A DNA stretch of 64,000 nt from Palaemon carinicauda. Lineage: Eukaryota > Arthropoda > Malacostraca > Decapoda > Palaemonidae. The notes under the pieces are model-generated. The model was not told the DNA's origin. It saw only the letters and a program-made list of their open reading frames with translations, and did not search any database. The DNA lies in NCBI RefSeq assembly GCF_036898095.1, contig NC_090725.1, forward strand, positions 205,041,263 to 205,105,262. Reading direction: 5' to 3'. This document shows positions 10,861 to 21,190 of the stretch, one piece after another. Position numbers and translations under genes: made by a program. How positions within the stretch are numbered: position 1 is the stretch's first letter; every line of letters begins with the position of its first letter.

Positions 10861-11050
10861 CTGAAAGAGAATGTACCATTACTAATAAAGGGGAGGTGGA
10901 GAACTAGAAGGGGTGAATAGACCGAACATATGCGTCGTCTAACAGAGAGAAAGGAGTAAATTCAATCAGAATACATCAGGATAACAAGGCAAATTCAGAG
11001 ATTAAACCTGAGTTAAAATTAAAATGTTTAATAATGGTAGGAACACTTAC
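10861..11050 (-). other. Intron 2 of DIRS-1a gag (190 bp)
   Basis: The minus strand reads GACTCA then GTAAGT at the donor (11050) and CTCTTTCAG before 10860. Joining keeps phase 0. DIRS-1b has the matching intron at 24979-25143 with donor GTAGGT, while DIRS-2b reads straight through this position. Confidence 0.75.
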
Positions 11051-11221
11051 TGAGTCCGAAGTGAGCGTGGAGACAAGTTCGTAGCAGACCACACAGTTGT
11101 CGGGGTGCCAAACGATCAAATCACCGACGTGGACCGCACAGTGGGCGTGGGATCTGCACACATCATGGCCGCATGCTTGTTGCAGAACGGCAGCACAGGC
11201 TGTCAGCAGACAGCGCACAAC
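11051..11221 (-). CDS. Gag exon 2 of DIRS-1a, Cys/His-rich module (57 codons)
   Basis: The exon is bounded by an acceptor (AATATTACAG, ending 11222) and a GTAAGT donor, both in phase 0. It codes for a module with the spaced residues HxxCRxHAxC, then DLxxWxP, then CxVC. These residues are kept in DIRS-1b (25144-25314) and DIRS-2b (59055 onward) although the rest differs greatly, which suggests a zinc-binding fold. No function is known to me; RNA or protein binding by gag is an inference. Confidence 0.7.
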
Positions 11222-12728
11222 CTGTAATATTAAGGATACATAAGTATCACAAGTAAACTAGTATCCTAAGGGGATCCCGGGTGTGCCGGATCTTAAAAGT
11301 AAAACGATAAAGAAACCTTTTTCAATAGGATACTATAAAGAGGCCCAGGGGGAAACAAGCATAATAAATTAACTTCTAACGTTAAAGCGATTCCGTGTTA
11401 ACGAGATCATTCTAGATAAATAAAGGTAAGGGAGAAATCATCCCTTAGGCATCGGAGTGTGTAAAAGTAAAGATGTAAGGTTAACACAACATGCTTCCCG
11501 TTGACTCCGGGGAGACAACTGAAGAAGGTAGTAGGACACCTCGACCTACCGGGGTAGGGAGGGAGGGGAGGGGGTCGATGACTCACCGCCAACCGCAAGA
11601 ACCTTAATAACAATAGTCTAATAAAACACTCTCAATAAACACTCAATAAAACTCGTGTAATATTACCCCGGCATAAGGGTACAGGCGGAGAGAGCTCAAA
11701 ACAAAATAAGAAACAACTAAAACTCCCCGATCTCCTGATGGCCAATCGAGGAGGGCGGGGAATCCGGCTGCGGCGAGGTAAGGAAGTGAGCATTTCAACT
11801 ATAGGTAACGGCTGTTCTCGGCTCCGGTAAGGCAAGGAGTCAGGCGGTATCCCGGGGAGGGATGGAGGGGGAGGGATCGGTCGGGCGTAAGGACGAGAGG
11901 ACTCCGCCGAGAACCCGAACCGCTGACTCCCAAGTCTCGTAGAAATGGCAGGTATCCCCAGAGGGGATGGGGAGTATGGGGTGGCATACTCATGGGCAGG
12001 TAGTGGGAGGAGCCAGAGAGAAGCAGCAGGTGGAGCACGAGGTGATCATGTGAAGCCGAGTGAGGACAGGAGTACCAACCTGTCCGACCGGAATCGAGAG
12101 AGACCAACAGAATGAATGATCACATAACGGAATAAAATGAAATATAACTAGGTTAAGGCATGCAAAATAAGCTGATAAGGCTATAATAACGCTGAGAGAG
12201 AGGGACGCAAGAAAAAGGCAGGGAAAACAAAATAAACGCAAGGGCGAGCCCTCCAGCACGGGTAAGCACCGAGCCGGACAGGGGGCCCAACATGACACCA
12301 ATCGGGTACGATGCCGAACGGTAAACTAAAATACGTTAAAAAACTGCCGATCGAGAGGCCCCCTCGAGAAAACAGGACTAAACTCTTAAAAATAACAGCG
12401 ATTCCGTAATATCGCGAGAAAAGAGTAAACTAATCCTAAAAACCAGCATAAGGCGTCTTCACGGTACTAGCCGAGAAGGAAGCCGCCAAACCTAATAAAA
12501 GCATGGGAGTAATCATAGCGATAACAATAACAGTAATAATAATCGCCAAAGCATCGGTAATAGCGCAATAAGTTAAAAACGAATAACAATTAGTATGGGA
12601 GACCAATTGTAAATCGTTAAGAACGAGCCAAGAGGTAGCAAGAACCAAAATGGCCACCGCGTCGCAGGGCCGTAAACAATAGCGAAACAAATAAACATGA
12701 ATAACACTAAAAATAAAGGTAATGCTAC
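11222..12728 (-). other. Intron 1 of DIRS-1a gag (1507 bp)
   Basis: It lies between the GTAGCATT donor (12728) and the exon 2 acceptor. It is non-coding and has no recognisable nested element; G/C-rich stretches alternate with AT-rich ones. The matching intron in DIRS-1b is 1615 bp. Confidence 0.65.
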
Positions 12729-12797
12729 CTCCAAAAGCTCAGAAATCATAAATCTGGTACTTAACTTTGATGAGGAAGCTTGAGAGTCCGACATCAT
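12729..12797 (-). CDS. Gag exon 1 of DIRS-1a (start codon exon)
   Basis: Two adjacent ATGs (12797 and 12794) begin a 23-codon exon reading MMSDSQASSSKLSTRF and ending in ELLE before a GTAGCA donor. DIRS-1b has a 22-codon partner at 26930-26995 with the same donor and phase. Joining to exon 2 gives a continuous frame. The short serine-rich N-terminus has no known motif. Confidence 0.65.
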
Positions 12798-12875
12798 GAA
12801 CAGAAAAAGGCGCTAAAATCCCGAAAGCACAAGCGAAAAAATTACAGCAATAAAGCGAGTGAGATGCTAAATGAG

Positions 12876-13152
12876 GAGTGACGTCATTGGCGTGGGTGGA
12901 CGTGTTGGTAGCGACGGGGATATTTGACGAGGAGATATCTAATTGGTGCGAGACCTCTGCTAGTGATTTTCACGCCCTAGTTATAATATACCGACACCTT
13001 TTAGGTGAGCGAGCTGGGTTCATACCTGGCATTCCTATGCAATTTTTTCTCTGGTAATATTTAGCAGTTATATACCTTAGAAATGATGCTAAAGGAGCAT
13101 TTCACTGGGCAGCACAGGTCGAGCCCAGAAAGTAATTTGTAATTTTGCTCTT
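12876..13152. repeat. 5' inverted terminal repeat of DIRS-1a
   Basis: This is about 80-85% similar by eye to the right terminal repeat of DIRS-1b (27062-27395), including the AGCGAGCTGGGTTCA segment and the outer motif GGCAGCACAGGTCGAGCCCA. The outermost bases (AATTTTGCTC at about 13143-13152) match the extension seen on DIRS-1b and DIRS-2a ends. The sequence beyond is single-copy in the window. Confidence 0.75.
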
Positions 13153-13415
13153 TATGTAAACATGAGTTCTTCAAAATAGGAGATGACTTCATTGTGGACT
13201 GGAAGGGCTATTGGGTCATTAACAAGGTAATTGGTTACTGATAGGTGATGTGACTGCGAAGTCATGCCCACCCTTCTGTCACCGACTAACTATGTTTGAC
13301 CTTAAGCCCAAGTTGAGAAGGGTATTTGAGATGGTAAATGTAATTTAAAGGAATTTATTTGTATAGCTAGAAAAATATATCAATTATATTTGAAGTTTTC
13401 CAATTTGGTCATACA

Positions 13416-13545
13416 TATATACAAAGCTCCTTTTATCTTTTGAAACAGGAGACTTAATCATTTGTAGAGAAAGTCCCCATATTCAAATTGGAAGGTTCTT
13501 TTTCTCTTCTAGACACGTCATTCATCCTGGTCCAATATGAAAGCA
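13416..13545. repeat. 130-bp direct repeat, copy 1
   Basis: Base-for-base identical by eye to 14027-14156. It begins TATATACAAAGCTCC and ends CCAATATGAAAGCA. The copies are 481 bp apart and in the same orientation, while their flanks differ. Exact identity suggests a recent duplication or gene conversion. Confidence 0.95.
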
Positions 13546-14026
13546 ATATGTAATAGTTAGTTATTACATGTATAAAACACATGACCTAATATGTCATTGT
13601 GGAAGAAGAAGCTAGCGTGAGATTTGCTCTAGTCAGACAAAATCATAACGGGATGCATTTTGCATCTCTCAGCAATGTAACATTTTTCTGAAGCATAAAC
13701 ACAAATGCATACCGTGTGAAAGATTGTGTCGTCACCGGATGCAGGTGTCTTCCTAGACTAAATGTAAAGTTTACATATTGTGTTTAAATGCTGAGACAAC
13801 TAAATATACGATATCTGTGATATCAATATTTTAGGCAGTTCTTATCTATACTTCACCTGAATTGGTCATCCGACCAAACCAGCTATACTCCTGTGATGGA
13901 GATGTTTAACACTGTTGTTTTTAGAGAATAAACCATTTTAAAGTTACCATGCTTGACTTTAATTCAAGACTTAACATCTCAAACAACACACACTCAATGT
14001 GTGTTAATAACAGTAGCACACTAATA

Positions 14027-14156
14027 TATATACAAAGCTCCTTTTATCTTTTGAAACAGGAGACTTAATCATTTGTAGAGAAAGTCCCCATATTCAAATT
14101 GGAAGGTTCTTTTTCTCTTCTAGACACGTCATTCATCCTGGTCCAATATGAAAGCA
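14027..14156. repeat. 130-bp direct repeat, copy 2
   Basis: Second copy of the repeat at 13416-13545, same orientation. Confidence 0.95.
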
Positions 14157-14954
14157 GAGAAGGTGATGCCAATGACCACCTAATTGCTCCACGTAGGAAA
14201 GCAGAAACTTACTTCCTTGGTCATTACTGGTTTAAATGGAAGTCAGTACTAGGTAATGGAAAATCTATCTAGCTAACAGGGAGATGAAGTCAGAAATGTA
14301 AAATCAGATACATCAAGAGAAATGTTGGTAAGATACGTACCTATTACAAGAAGAATTGATAAGTTGCTCCTTAGCAAACATGATCTGCAAGAAAGATGAT
14401 TTATTGCCTAATCACCAAGATCAGACTCCCGACCAGCAGGTAACAGTTGCGGCTGCAGCTTCTCCTCGCGCTAGGACGAAAAAAGAGGTGGAAGAGCTAG
14501 TTATTTTATCTTTCTTCATGACTTATGCTAAATGCATTACTTTAGATGAAATGCATACTAAGTTCCGTGAAGGAGCTAGGAGTATTACAATACCTGAATG
14601 TCTGTAGAATACAAAAAATGCAAACGTAGTAAAAAAATCGTAAAACACAACCTTCAGGTCCAATTACATTGACAGGTAAACTAGACTAGGCTTGTGAGTT
14701 CTTTCTTCACTTAAGTTGAATTTGCAAGCAATAAGGAACAGTGTCTGAGCACTTCCTTCTTGTTCTACGTGGTTGTAATGAGAATGGTGCAACTTGCGTA
14801 CATGAAATTTCAAATTCATTCCAAGTAGCATCACAAGGCCCTCACAGGATATCAAGCATTTTTGTATCCACCTCATATCTCAGTGATAAGATCAAGAAGG
14901 TACTGAACTGAAGTTCATGGCAGAATGACAATAAGGAAGGCAAAACCCCCTATT

Positions 14955-15540
14955 CCTCAAAATTTGGCTTGTTGACAGCCTGAAAACTGTCCTACCCTCT
15001 TACTAATGCAGAGAAGAGAGACAGTCTTGATAGAAAGACACCTTTGATGCCCTCTACTTGTTCGCATGTAGTTTTGTCATGACCCTTAGAAGGAAGACCA
15101 TCCTAACGTGAGACTTATTGCTCTATGCTTGAGCATGGACCGTTCTCCAAGGGGAAAAGATCCAAACCCTAATGAGGAGCTTCTTCAAGCAGGTTCCGAT
15201 ATTGGTGTGATGAGAGTCTGAAAACTTTTTTGCTCTCTTTGCCAAAACAGAAAAGAGACAATATTAAGGGAATGGTCTATGGTGCCCTCATGTTACTTGA
15301 AGGCCTATGCACCAGTGCCCTAAAGACGAGACTATTCCACCTCATTACATAAGTCCAAGTGTAGGCAAGACTACTCGAAGTTCCCTTTAAGCATGGACCA
15401 TTCCTATGGTGTGGAGGAATCCAAACCTTATCAAAGAACTTCTGCTAGAGGCAACCAGTGAAGTCTGTTGAAAGATTTTCTGGTTAGAGAGACATTCTAT
15501 ACAACAACCCCATAGTTAAGACATACTGAAAAGCTAATAG
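14955..15540. repeat. Diverged tandem repeat, period about 230-240 bp
   Basis: Blocks containing GAGCATGGACCGTTC / AAGCATGGACCATTC, then ATCCAAACC, then an AAAAGA GACA-type segment recur at roughly 15130 and 15390, with an earlier partial block near 14975. The units are strongly diverged, so the exact period and edges are uncertain. Confidence 0.5.
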
Positions 15541-16044
15541 AACAGAATAGTACTAGACTTGAGGCCACCCTAGTGTGACCCAGGGAAGGTGGACTAACAC
15601 ATTCCCCATCAGCTAGACTGTGGAGATACTTGTCCCAGGAGGGGCTATTACCTGCTGCTATCTGAGAAGTATCTTTCATGTCCCTTAAGGCCTGTCTGAC
15701 TTAATCTTTGGAATTGGTCATCTGGTAAGCTCCTTCACTCCCTCCTGGAGTAGGAATAGGATGGAATATGTACAGTATTCCTTACCCATAATTAGCCTAT
15801 GCTGCTTCTGATTGGTCTGAATGGAACTGTTCAACTGCAACTGGTGTCACAATGGTAACTGTAATGCCGGGCTCCACTTAACAGATCGCTGGGAACTGGT
15901 CTGCAACACAGCTCCATTAATCCCTCCTTTTCAGAACCCTAGTGTACAGCAAACCCATAATAAAGAATTTAATATCAGTGCTAGAAGTGAAGATCCCACA
16001 TTAGGAACAGGCTCAAATTTACTTGATTCTGTTAATTTGTACAC

Positions 16045-16055
16045 TGATCGTTCTA

Positions 16056-16093
<38 letters not shown>

Positions 16094-16576
16094 ATTATTA
16101 TCATCATTATCATTATTATTATTATTACTAGCTCAGCTACAACCCTAGTTGGAAAAGCAAGATGCAATAAGCCCAAGGGCTCCAACAGGGAAAAATTGCC
16201 CAGTGAGGAAAGAAAATAAGGAAATAAACAATATAAGAAGTAATGAAAATTAAAAGAAAATATTTTAAAAATATTAACAACATTAAAACAGATATTTAAT
16301 ATATAAATTATAAAAGGACTTATGTAAGCCTGTTCAACATGAAAAACATTTGCTGTGAGTTTAAACTTTTGAAGTTCTACTGATTCAACTACCTGATTAT
16401 GAAGATCATTTCTCAACTTAATCACAGCAGGAATAAAACTTCTGTAGAACTGTGTAGTATTGAGCCTCATGATGGAGAAGGCCTGACTATTAGAATTAGC
16501 TGCATACCTAGTATTACAAACAGGCTGGAACTGTCCAGGAAGATCTGAATGTAAAGGATGGTCAGAATTATAAAAC
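16045..16576 (-). pseudogene. LINE 3' end (C-terminal ORF2 fragment with AAT-repeat tail)
   Basis: On the minus strand the frame from 16575 to about 16320 reads HPLHSDLPGQF, NTRYAANSNSQAFS and RSFIPAVIKLRNDL, segments typical of the C-terminus of CR1/Jockey-type LINE ORF2 proteins. It is followed by a 3' untranslated part containing the block at 16130-16215 and a (TTA/AAT)n tail at 16050-16128. It stops at the DIRS-2a terminus (16577). The N-terminal half of what is probably the same copy lies at 40385-41895, same strand and in the right order. Confidence 0.65.
16050..16128. repeat. (ATT)n microsatellite
   Basis: An ATT array with few interruptions, probably the 3' tail of the minus-strand LINE fragment. 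Confidence 0.95.
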
Positions 16577-17012
16577 GGATTTGGAGCAAAGTGAAAAATC
16601 TATTTTTGGGTGAGAGTGCCATGTCTTCCTGATGGAAGGGTTCCTTTGGGTAGCCTTCTAAGGGATATTTGCTACAGTGATACTCCCAGAGAAATAAACC
16701 GAAGGTCTCCAGGATTATAATTCCTTGCACGAGTATCCAGTTAAGGATATCGCATATCAGGGGACATATTTTTTAGATACGACACATAGCAATCTTCACC
16801 CCGAATAGATTTAACGCTTTGATGTAGGGGGGAAGAGTGGCGAAAGAAGGGGGTGCCGTTCTAGGTACCCGGTGGACCTCCTATCTGTACTATTACCGGC
16901 CGCCATTCCTTTACTTGTCGTTAAGTAGAAATAGCCACAGATAGAGTAATTTTGGGAGGGGTCAGCAAAAGGGTGGGTCCATCAGGACGACATGGCACTC
17001 TCAACCAAAAAA
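16577..17012. repeat. 3' terminal repeat and first arm of the internal complementary region of DIRS-2a
   Basis: The segment begins GGATTTGGAGCAAAG and carries GAGAGTGCCATGTC at 16612, and it ends with the inverted form of that motif at 16979-17002. The stretch after the first motif resembles the start of DIRS-2b (56403-56660), including the shared CCCAGAGAA(A/T)TAAACC block. The inverted motif at the end is where a DIRS internal complementary region would begin, and DIRS-1b starts at 17013. Confidence 0.6.
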
Positions 17013-17393
17013 GGGATTTTGACGAAGGAAAAATCTATTTCTGGGCTTCACCTGTGCCGCTCCGTGAACTGCTCCTTTAGCATCATTTCTAAGGTATACA
17101 GTAGGTCCTCGGGTTACGACGGTCCCGACTTACGCGGTTTCGCCGTTACGAACCCGCCCCATAAAAATATAAAAATAATATTAAGCGTCGTTCCGTCTTA
17201 CACCGTTAGCGTCGTAAGCGACGTAAACAATTGCGAACTAGTTTCTAGCGCGCGGTGGATGAATACGCTGTGCGGTGGTTGTGGGCGAGGAAGACGGCGT
17301 CGCTCAGTTCCACTCATACGCCATTTTTGGTTGTGATTGCCTGTTCTTTCTCTCACGTGTTTGATCGTTTTTTTGAACTTTTTGCCCTTCATT

Positions 17394-18689
17394 ATGGCTC
17401 CAAAGCGCAAGGCAGATTCTTCTGATGGTAGTGCATCGAAGAAAAGGAAGGCCATCACCATGGAAGTGAAATTAGACATTATTAAGCGGTCTAAAAACGG
17501 TGAAACGCCAACGAACATTGGCCGATCGCTTGGCCTTAGCCGTTCGACCGTGGCTACTATCCTTAAAGATAAGGAGCGCATTGTTGAACACGTAAAAGGA
17601 TCCGCTCCAATGAAAGCAACAGTGATAACGAAACAGCGTAATGGTTTAATTATCGAAATGGAAAGGTTATTAGTGCTTTGGTTGGAAGATCAAAATCAAC
17701 GGCGTATTCCAGTGAGCTTAATGGTTATTCAAGAGAAGGCTAAAAGGTTGTTTGAAGCGTTGAAAAAAGAAAGGGGGGGAGAAAGTGAAAGTGAAGAGTT
17801 TTCGGCTAGTAGGGGTTGGTTTATGCGATTTAAGGCTCGGGCCAATTACCATAATCTTAAAGTGCAAGGTGAAGCTGCTAGTGGGGATGAGAAAGCAGCA
17901 AGTGAATTTCCTAAAGCGTTGGCTGAGATAATTAGGGAGGGGGGTTATTCTGCTTATCAGGTGTTCAATGCGGATGAGACAGGTTTATTCTGGAAGCGCA
18001 TGCCTAACCGCACGTACATAGCAAAGGAGGAGAAGTCAGCACCCGGTCATAAAGCAGGCAAGGAGAGGCTAACTTTGCTTCTTGGGGGAAATGCTGCTGG
18101 CGACTTCAAACTGAAGCCCATGCTGGTCTATCAGGCTGAAAATCCAAGGGCACTCAAGGGAATTTGGAAGCAGATCATAGAGGAAGAGGAAGAAGCCCCC
18201 ACCCCAGACCCTAAGGCTTTCACAAGGCAGGGCTTGTCAAAAGGTTTTGCCGAGATACAACAAGCATTGGCAACTTTCGAGGCTCAAGATCCCAACATGG
18301 ACAGGTTCACCAGGGTTTCCAGAGGTGTCATGGACTTACTGCAGTGTTATAAGGAGATTTTGGATGAGAAGAGGATCCTCTCTGTCCAGTCTAACCTGGA
18401 GCGGTATTTTAAGAAAGTAGAGAGAACTGCACCCTCTACATCAGCTGCCTCTACTACTCCAGATTTGCCTGCAACAGAGCCTCTACCATCAACCTCAGCT
18501 GCCTCTATTGCTACAGAGCCTCTGCCATCAACCTCAGCTGCCTCTGCTTCTCCACCACCTCTTGTAGGCTCTTCACCTCCAGACTCGCCTGCCCCAGCTT
18601 CTCCAGCATCTTCTGTCTCACTTCCAGAGAATCCTGATTCACCTGCCCCAGTTTCTCCAGCATCTTCTGCACCTTCCTCTCCACAATAA
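17394..18689 (+). CDS. Tigger-type transposase lacking most of the catalytic core (431 aa)
   Basis: From the ATG at 17394 the protein has a basic start, a psq-like helix-turn-helix (residues 20-60, SLGLSRSTVATIL), a CENP-B-like region (75-160, SASRGWFMRF), and the start of the nuclease with D194 in FNADETGLFW. After NPRALKG (256) it passes in frame to IWKQIIEEEEE. The block holding the second and third catalytic aspartates is gone, about 150-200 residues compared with Tigger-A. The C-terminus keeps QSNLERYF (332-339), a PCNA-binding-type motif, then a repeated Pro/Ser/Ala-rich tail with STSAAS units. It cannot cut DNA but could bind termini. Confidence 0.88.
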   Translation: MAPKRKADSSDGSASKKRKAITMEVKLDIIKRSKNGETPTNIGRSLGLSRSTVATILKDKERIVEHVKGSAPMKATVITKQRNGLIIEMERLLVLWLEDQNQRRIPVSLMVIQEKAKRLFEALKKERGGESESEEFSASRGWFMRFKARANYHNLKVQGEAASGDEKAASEFPKALAEIIREGGYSAYQVFNADETGLFWKRMPNRTYIAKEEKSAPGHKAGKERLTLLLGGNAAGDFKLKPMLVYQAENPRALKGIWKQIIEEEEEAPTPDPKAFTRQGLSKGFAEIQQALATFEAQDPNMDRFTRVSRGVMDLLQCYKEILDEKRILSVQSNLERYFKKVERTAPSTSAASTTPDLPATEPLPSTSAASIATEPLPSTSAASASPPPLVGSSPPDSPAPASPASSVSLPENPDSPAPVSPASSAPSSPQ

Positions 18690-18748
18690 ACCAGTCTCTC
18701 CGTCCCTTGCAACATCCCTTCCAGTGTGCAAGCCAACCATAGGAATAA

Positions 18749-19165
18749 GGTAAGGAATTGTTCTCTTTTTTTTTTATTGATATTTACTTTAATTCATGTG
18801 GTAAGGAATTGTTTTCTTTTTTTTATTGATATTTACTTTAATTCATGTGGTAAGGAATTGTTTTCTTTTTTTATTGATATTTACTTTAATTCATGTGGTA
18901 AGGAATTGTTTTCTTTTTTTTTATTGATATTTACTTTAATTCATGTGGTAAGGAATTGTTTTCTTTTTTTATTGATATTTACTTTAATTCATGTGGTAAG
19001 GAATTGTTTTCTTTTTTTTTATTGATATTTACTTTAATTCATGTGGTAAGGAATTGTTTTCTTTTTTTATTGATATTTACTTTAATTCATGTGGTAAGGA
19101 ATTGTTTTCTTTTTTTATTGATATTTACTTTAATTCATGTGGTAAGGAATTGTTTTCTCTTTTTC
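18749..19165. repeat. 48-50-bp minisatellite, about 9 units
   Basis: Units beginning GTAAGGAATTGTTTTC start at 18749, 18801, 18850, 18898, 18948, 18996, 19046, 19094 and 19142. The length differences come from T runs of 7-10. The array lies between the transposase stop and the right terminus of Tigger-B. One frame stays open through it (KELFSFF-LIFTLIHVVR), which I regard as chance. Confidence 0.95.
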
Positions 19166-19612
19166 TAATATTGTTTTTATGTCATTTGATACATTTTATT
19201 ATAGTACAGTATACAGTAATACTTTACAGTACAGTACAGTACGTATATTTATGGTGTTCCGACTTACACGGAAATTCGGGTTACACCGCGTCTTAAGAAC
19301 GGATCAGCGTCGTAACCCGAGGACCCCCTGTATAACTGCTATGTATTACCAGAGAAAAAAGTTGCATAGGAATGCCAGGGTTGAACCCAGCTCGCTCAAC
19401 TAAATAGGTGTCGGTATATATAACTGGGGCATGTAAAACCACAACCAGAGGCCTCGTGTCATTTAGATATCTCCTCTTCAATATCCCCGTTACAGCGAGG
19501 TGCCGTTCTACACCCACTACTGAATGCTACCACCATCTCCACCCACGCCAACTACGTCACTCCTCATAGCACCCAAGCTTGGGCCCATTCTGGGAGGTAA
19601 GTAGAGGGTGGG

Positions 19613-19704
19613 TTCACTGGGCGGCACAGGTCTCTCGCCCAGAAATAGAGTTTTCCTTCGTCAAAATCCCTTTTCTGGGCTCCACCTGTGCCGCTCCGTG
19701 AAAT
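19613..19704. repeat. Internal complementary region of DIRS-1b
   Basis: Two back-to-back arms meet at 19670/19671. The first arm is the reverse complement of the left end of the element, including the outer GGGATTTTGACGAAGG extension. The second reads TTCTGGGCTCCACCTGTGCC, the terminal repeat in direct orientation. In the DIRS replication model this region templates joining of the two ends into a circle, so it mirrors the circle junction. Confidence 0.85.
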
Positions 19705-20144
19705 AGTACAAGAGAAATGGTCCCAAAGCTTGGAACTAACACCTGAGAGGAAAGTACAGTAAATTAAAGTCAAAATATCAAAAAACATGGTTTAATACAA
19801 ATAGTAAATAAGAAATACCAAGTATTCCAATGAATTGAATAATTCCTTATCATAAGGATAGACGGGTAAGTCAAGAAATTGCAGCAATAATTCCAAACTA
19901 TGGAAGTACAAAATGAAAGTGCAATATAAAACAATAAACTGTAAGATAAAATAATATTCTACAATCCTGAGGATAAATACAGTCAAATTTCAACTCGTGG
20001 AAGAGTAAGACTATTTACAGACATGATAAATATAAGAGTGCACCATAAGGGTGCAGCCCAGGTGAAAAACAAAACCAAAACTAAAGTAGGGACAATAAGT
20101 AAGGCAGGTAGAGGGAAGGAGAAGGATAGAGCAAGACCTTGTGA
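19705..20144. other. Non-coding stretch between internal complementary region and recombinase
   Basis: AT-rich sequence within DIRS-1b. I see no motif beyond its position downstream of the recombinase stop. Confidence 0.6.
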
Positions 20145-21190
20145 TTATGAATCATGACTTTCAGGAGGAACCACATTTCCTGCTGCCACTGTTGCAAATT
20201 TTAGGGCTTCCAAAGGTTTTAAATAGTGGCGTTTAAAAACTGTTGGGGACTTCCAGCCTGTATATTTCGTAAGTTCATCGAAATTCATATGGTGAAAGTA
20301 ATTAATAGATGTAGCTACAGCTCGTATATCGTGAACATGAGGGAATGATTCTGGGTTAGCCTGTTTAATGAAATACAGAATCTGCTGACTGATTCCTTTC
20401 AGAGTGATGGTTCCTCCATTTTCTCTAATGAATAAGGGCCCTGAGGACTTAATGGAAGTTCTATTTAAATAGGCTTTCAGAGTGTTTACTGGACATAAAG
20501 ATGGATCCTGAAGAAGTGGAACAATCTTCCAGGGGGACCATCTGTTCTGGGGGTCCTCATTTTTCGCTAAGAATCTTTTGTCAGGGGGAAAGTAGAACTT
20601 CCCCTGACGAGAGAAATTCAATATGACCTGGATCTCTAGACAAGGCTGAAAGTTCTGATATTCTGGCGCCAGAAGCTAGGCTCATTAGGAACAAGGTTTT
20701 CCTTAATAATGGAATATAATTACAAGACTCGTTAAGAGTGTCAAAAGCCAACTTAAGTACGTCATTCAGAAACCAGGAAACTGAGCTAGGGCGAGTTGAT
20801 GGTTTCAATCTGGCGCAGGCTCTCGGGATTGATGAGAAGTATGAATCTGTAAGGTCAATATTAAAACCAATTTGGAAAATCTTTTTCAAGGCTGATTTAA
20901 TTGTGGTTATAGTACTGGCTGCTAGGCCTAATTCAAATAGAATTCTAAAGAAGGTTACTGTCAGATTCCTAGTCATCATCTCAACCTTTGAGTCCCTTAA
21001 AAACTTTGCGAGTTTCTTAACAGCCGAATCATACTGTCGAATGGTGGATTCCCTTTTATCTGATTCTAAAAATAGGGTATTTTGAGGATCAATATCTGCA
21101 CCTCTTTGAGCTGCAAATTTCATAAAGTCCATAAAGTTAGGGCACTCTGAATTTTTGAGGAAGCTAACACATTGCGAGTTTGTACTACTT
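20145..21190 (-). pseudogene. Tyrosine recombinase of DIRS-1b (one frameshift)
   Basis: It is expected to integrate the circular element DNA. The N-terminal core-binding part (NTLFLESDKREST, then KSALKKIFQIGFNIDL) leads into SLASGARISELS with the first catalytic arginine. After a single-base frameshift near 20590 (a run of C) come HVHDIRAVATS (HxxR) and FKRHYLKPL with the candidate nucleophilic tyrosine. The C-terminal stop is at 20145. The start overlaps the end of the RT frame. Correcting one base would leave a full frame, so this is the best preserved recombinase here apart from DIRS-2b. Confidence 0.83.

Larger units (their letters stand above)
1..13152 (-). mobile_element. DIRS-1a, DIRS1-like tyrosine-recombinase retrotransposon, left end outside window
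   Basis: Reading on the minus strand from the right terminus, the order is terminal repeat (12876-13152), gag exon 1 (12729-12797), exon 2 (11051-11221), exon 3 (from 10860), then RT/RNase H and tyrosine recombinase running off the window. No LTRs or aspartic protease are seen, and the recombinase has R, HxxR and Y motifs, which is the DIRS order. The copy is dead: nonsense codons and frameshifts break the recombinase and RT, and a 6.3-kb Tigger-like insertion (3469-9779) splits gag exon 3. It shares gene order and close protein similarity with DIRS-1b at 17013-27395, which served as the comparison. The 3' terminal repeat and internal complementary region lie beyond position 1. Confidence 0.85.
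13153..16044. other. Interval between mobile elements, no assigned gene
   Basis: No element termini or conserved protein were recognised in these 2.9 kb. It contains the 130-bp direct repeat pair (13416 and 14027), an 83-codon plus-strand ORF at 14356-14607 with no recognised similarity (K/E-rich middle, no motif), and a diverged tandem array at about 14955-15540. It may be host intron or intergenic DNA. Confidence 0.6.
17099..19330 (+). mobile_element. Tigger-B, pogo/Tigger element with internally deleted transposase
   Basis: Termini are CAGTAGGTCCTCGGGTTACG on the left and the inverse of CAGGGGGTCCTCGGGTTACG on the right, with TA duplications at 17097-17098 and 19331-19332. The length is 2232 bp. 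The empty site is present in the other terminal repeat of DIRS-1b, so the target is known exactly. It differs from Tigger-A in termini and transposase. Confidence 0.93.
17013..19575. repeat. Left inverted terminal repeat of DIRS-1b, split by Tigger-B
   Basis: Parts 17013-17098 and 19331-19575 join to match the reverse complement of the right repeat over about 330 bp, including GTGTCGGTATATATAACTGG and ACGCCAACTACGTCACTCCT. The splice point reads AAGGTATATAACTGC in the empty right repeat, which confirms a precise Tigger-B insertion at TA. It begins GGGATTTTGACGAAGG, an outer extension also found in the internal complementary region. Confidence 0.87.

Noticed and set aside
14356..14607. 83-codon ORF as a host gene
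   Set aside because: No recognisable motif, no splice context and no second copy for comparison; kept only as a note in the interval.
18749..19165. Regular 48-50-bp repeats resembling a CRISPR array
   Set aside because: Units are contiguous with no unique spacers, T-run lengths vary, and the setting is a eukaryotic transposon; it is a minisatellite.
18726..19296. Plus-strand ORFs across the minisatellite with repeated KELFSFF peptides
   Set aside because: The frame is open only because the unit length is near a multiple of three; there is no start context or known protein.
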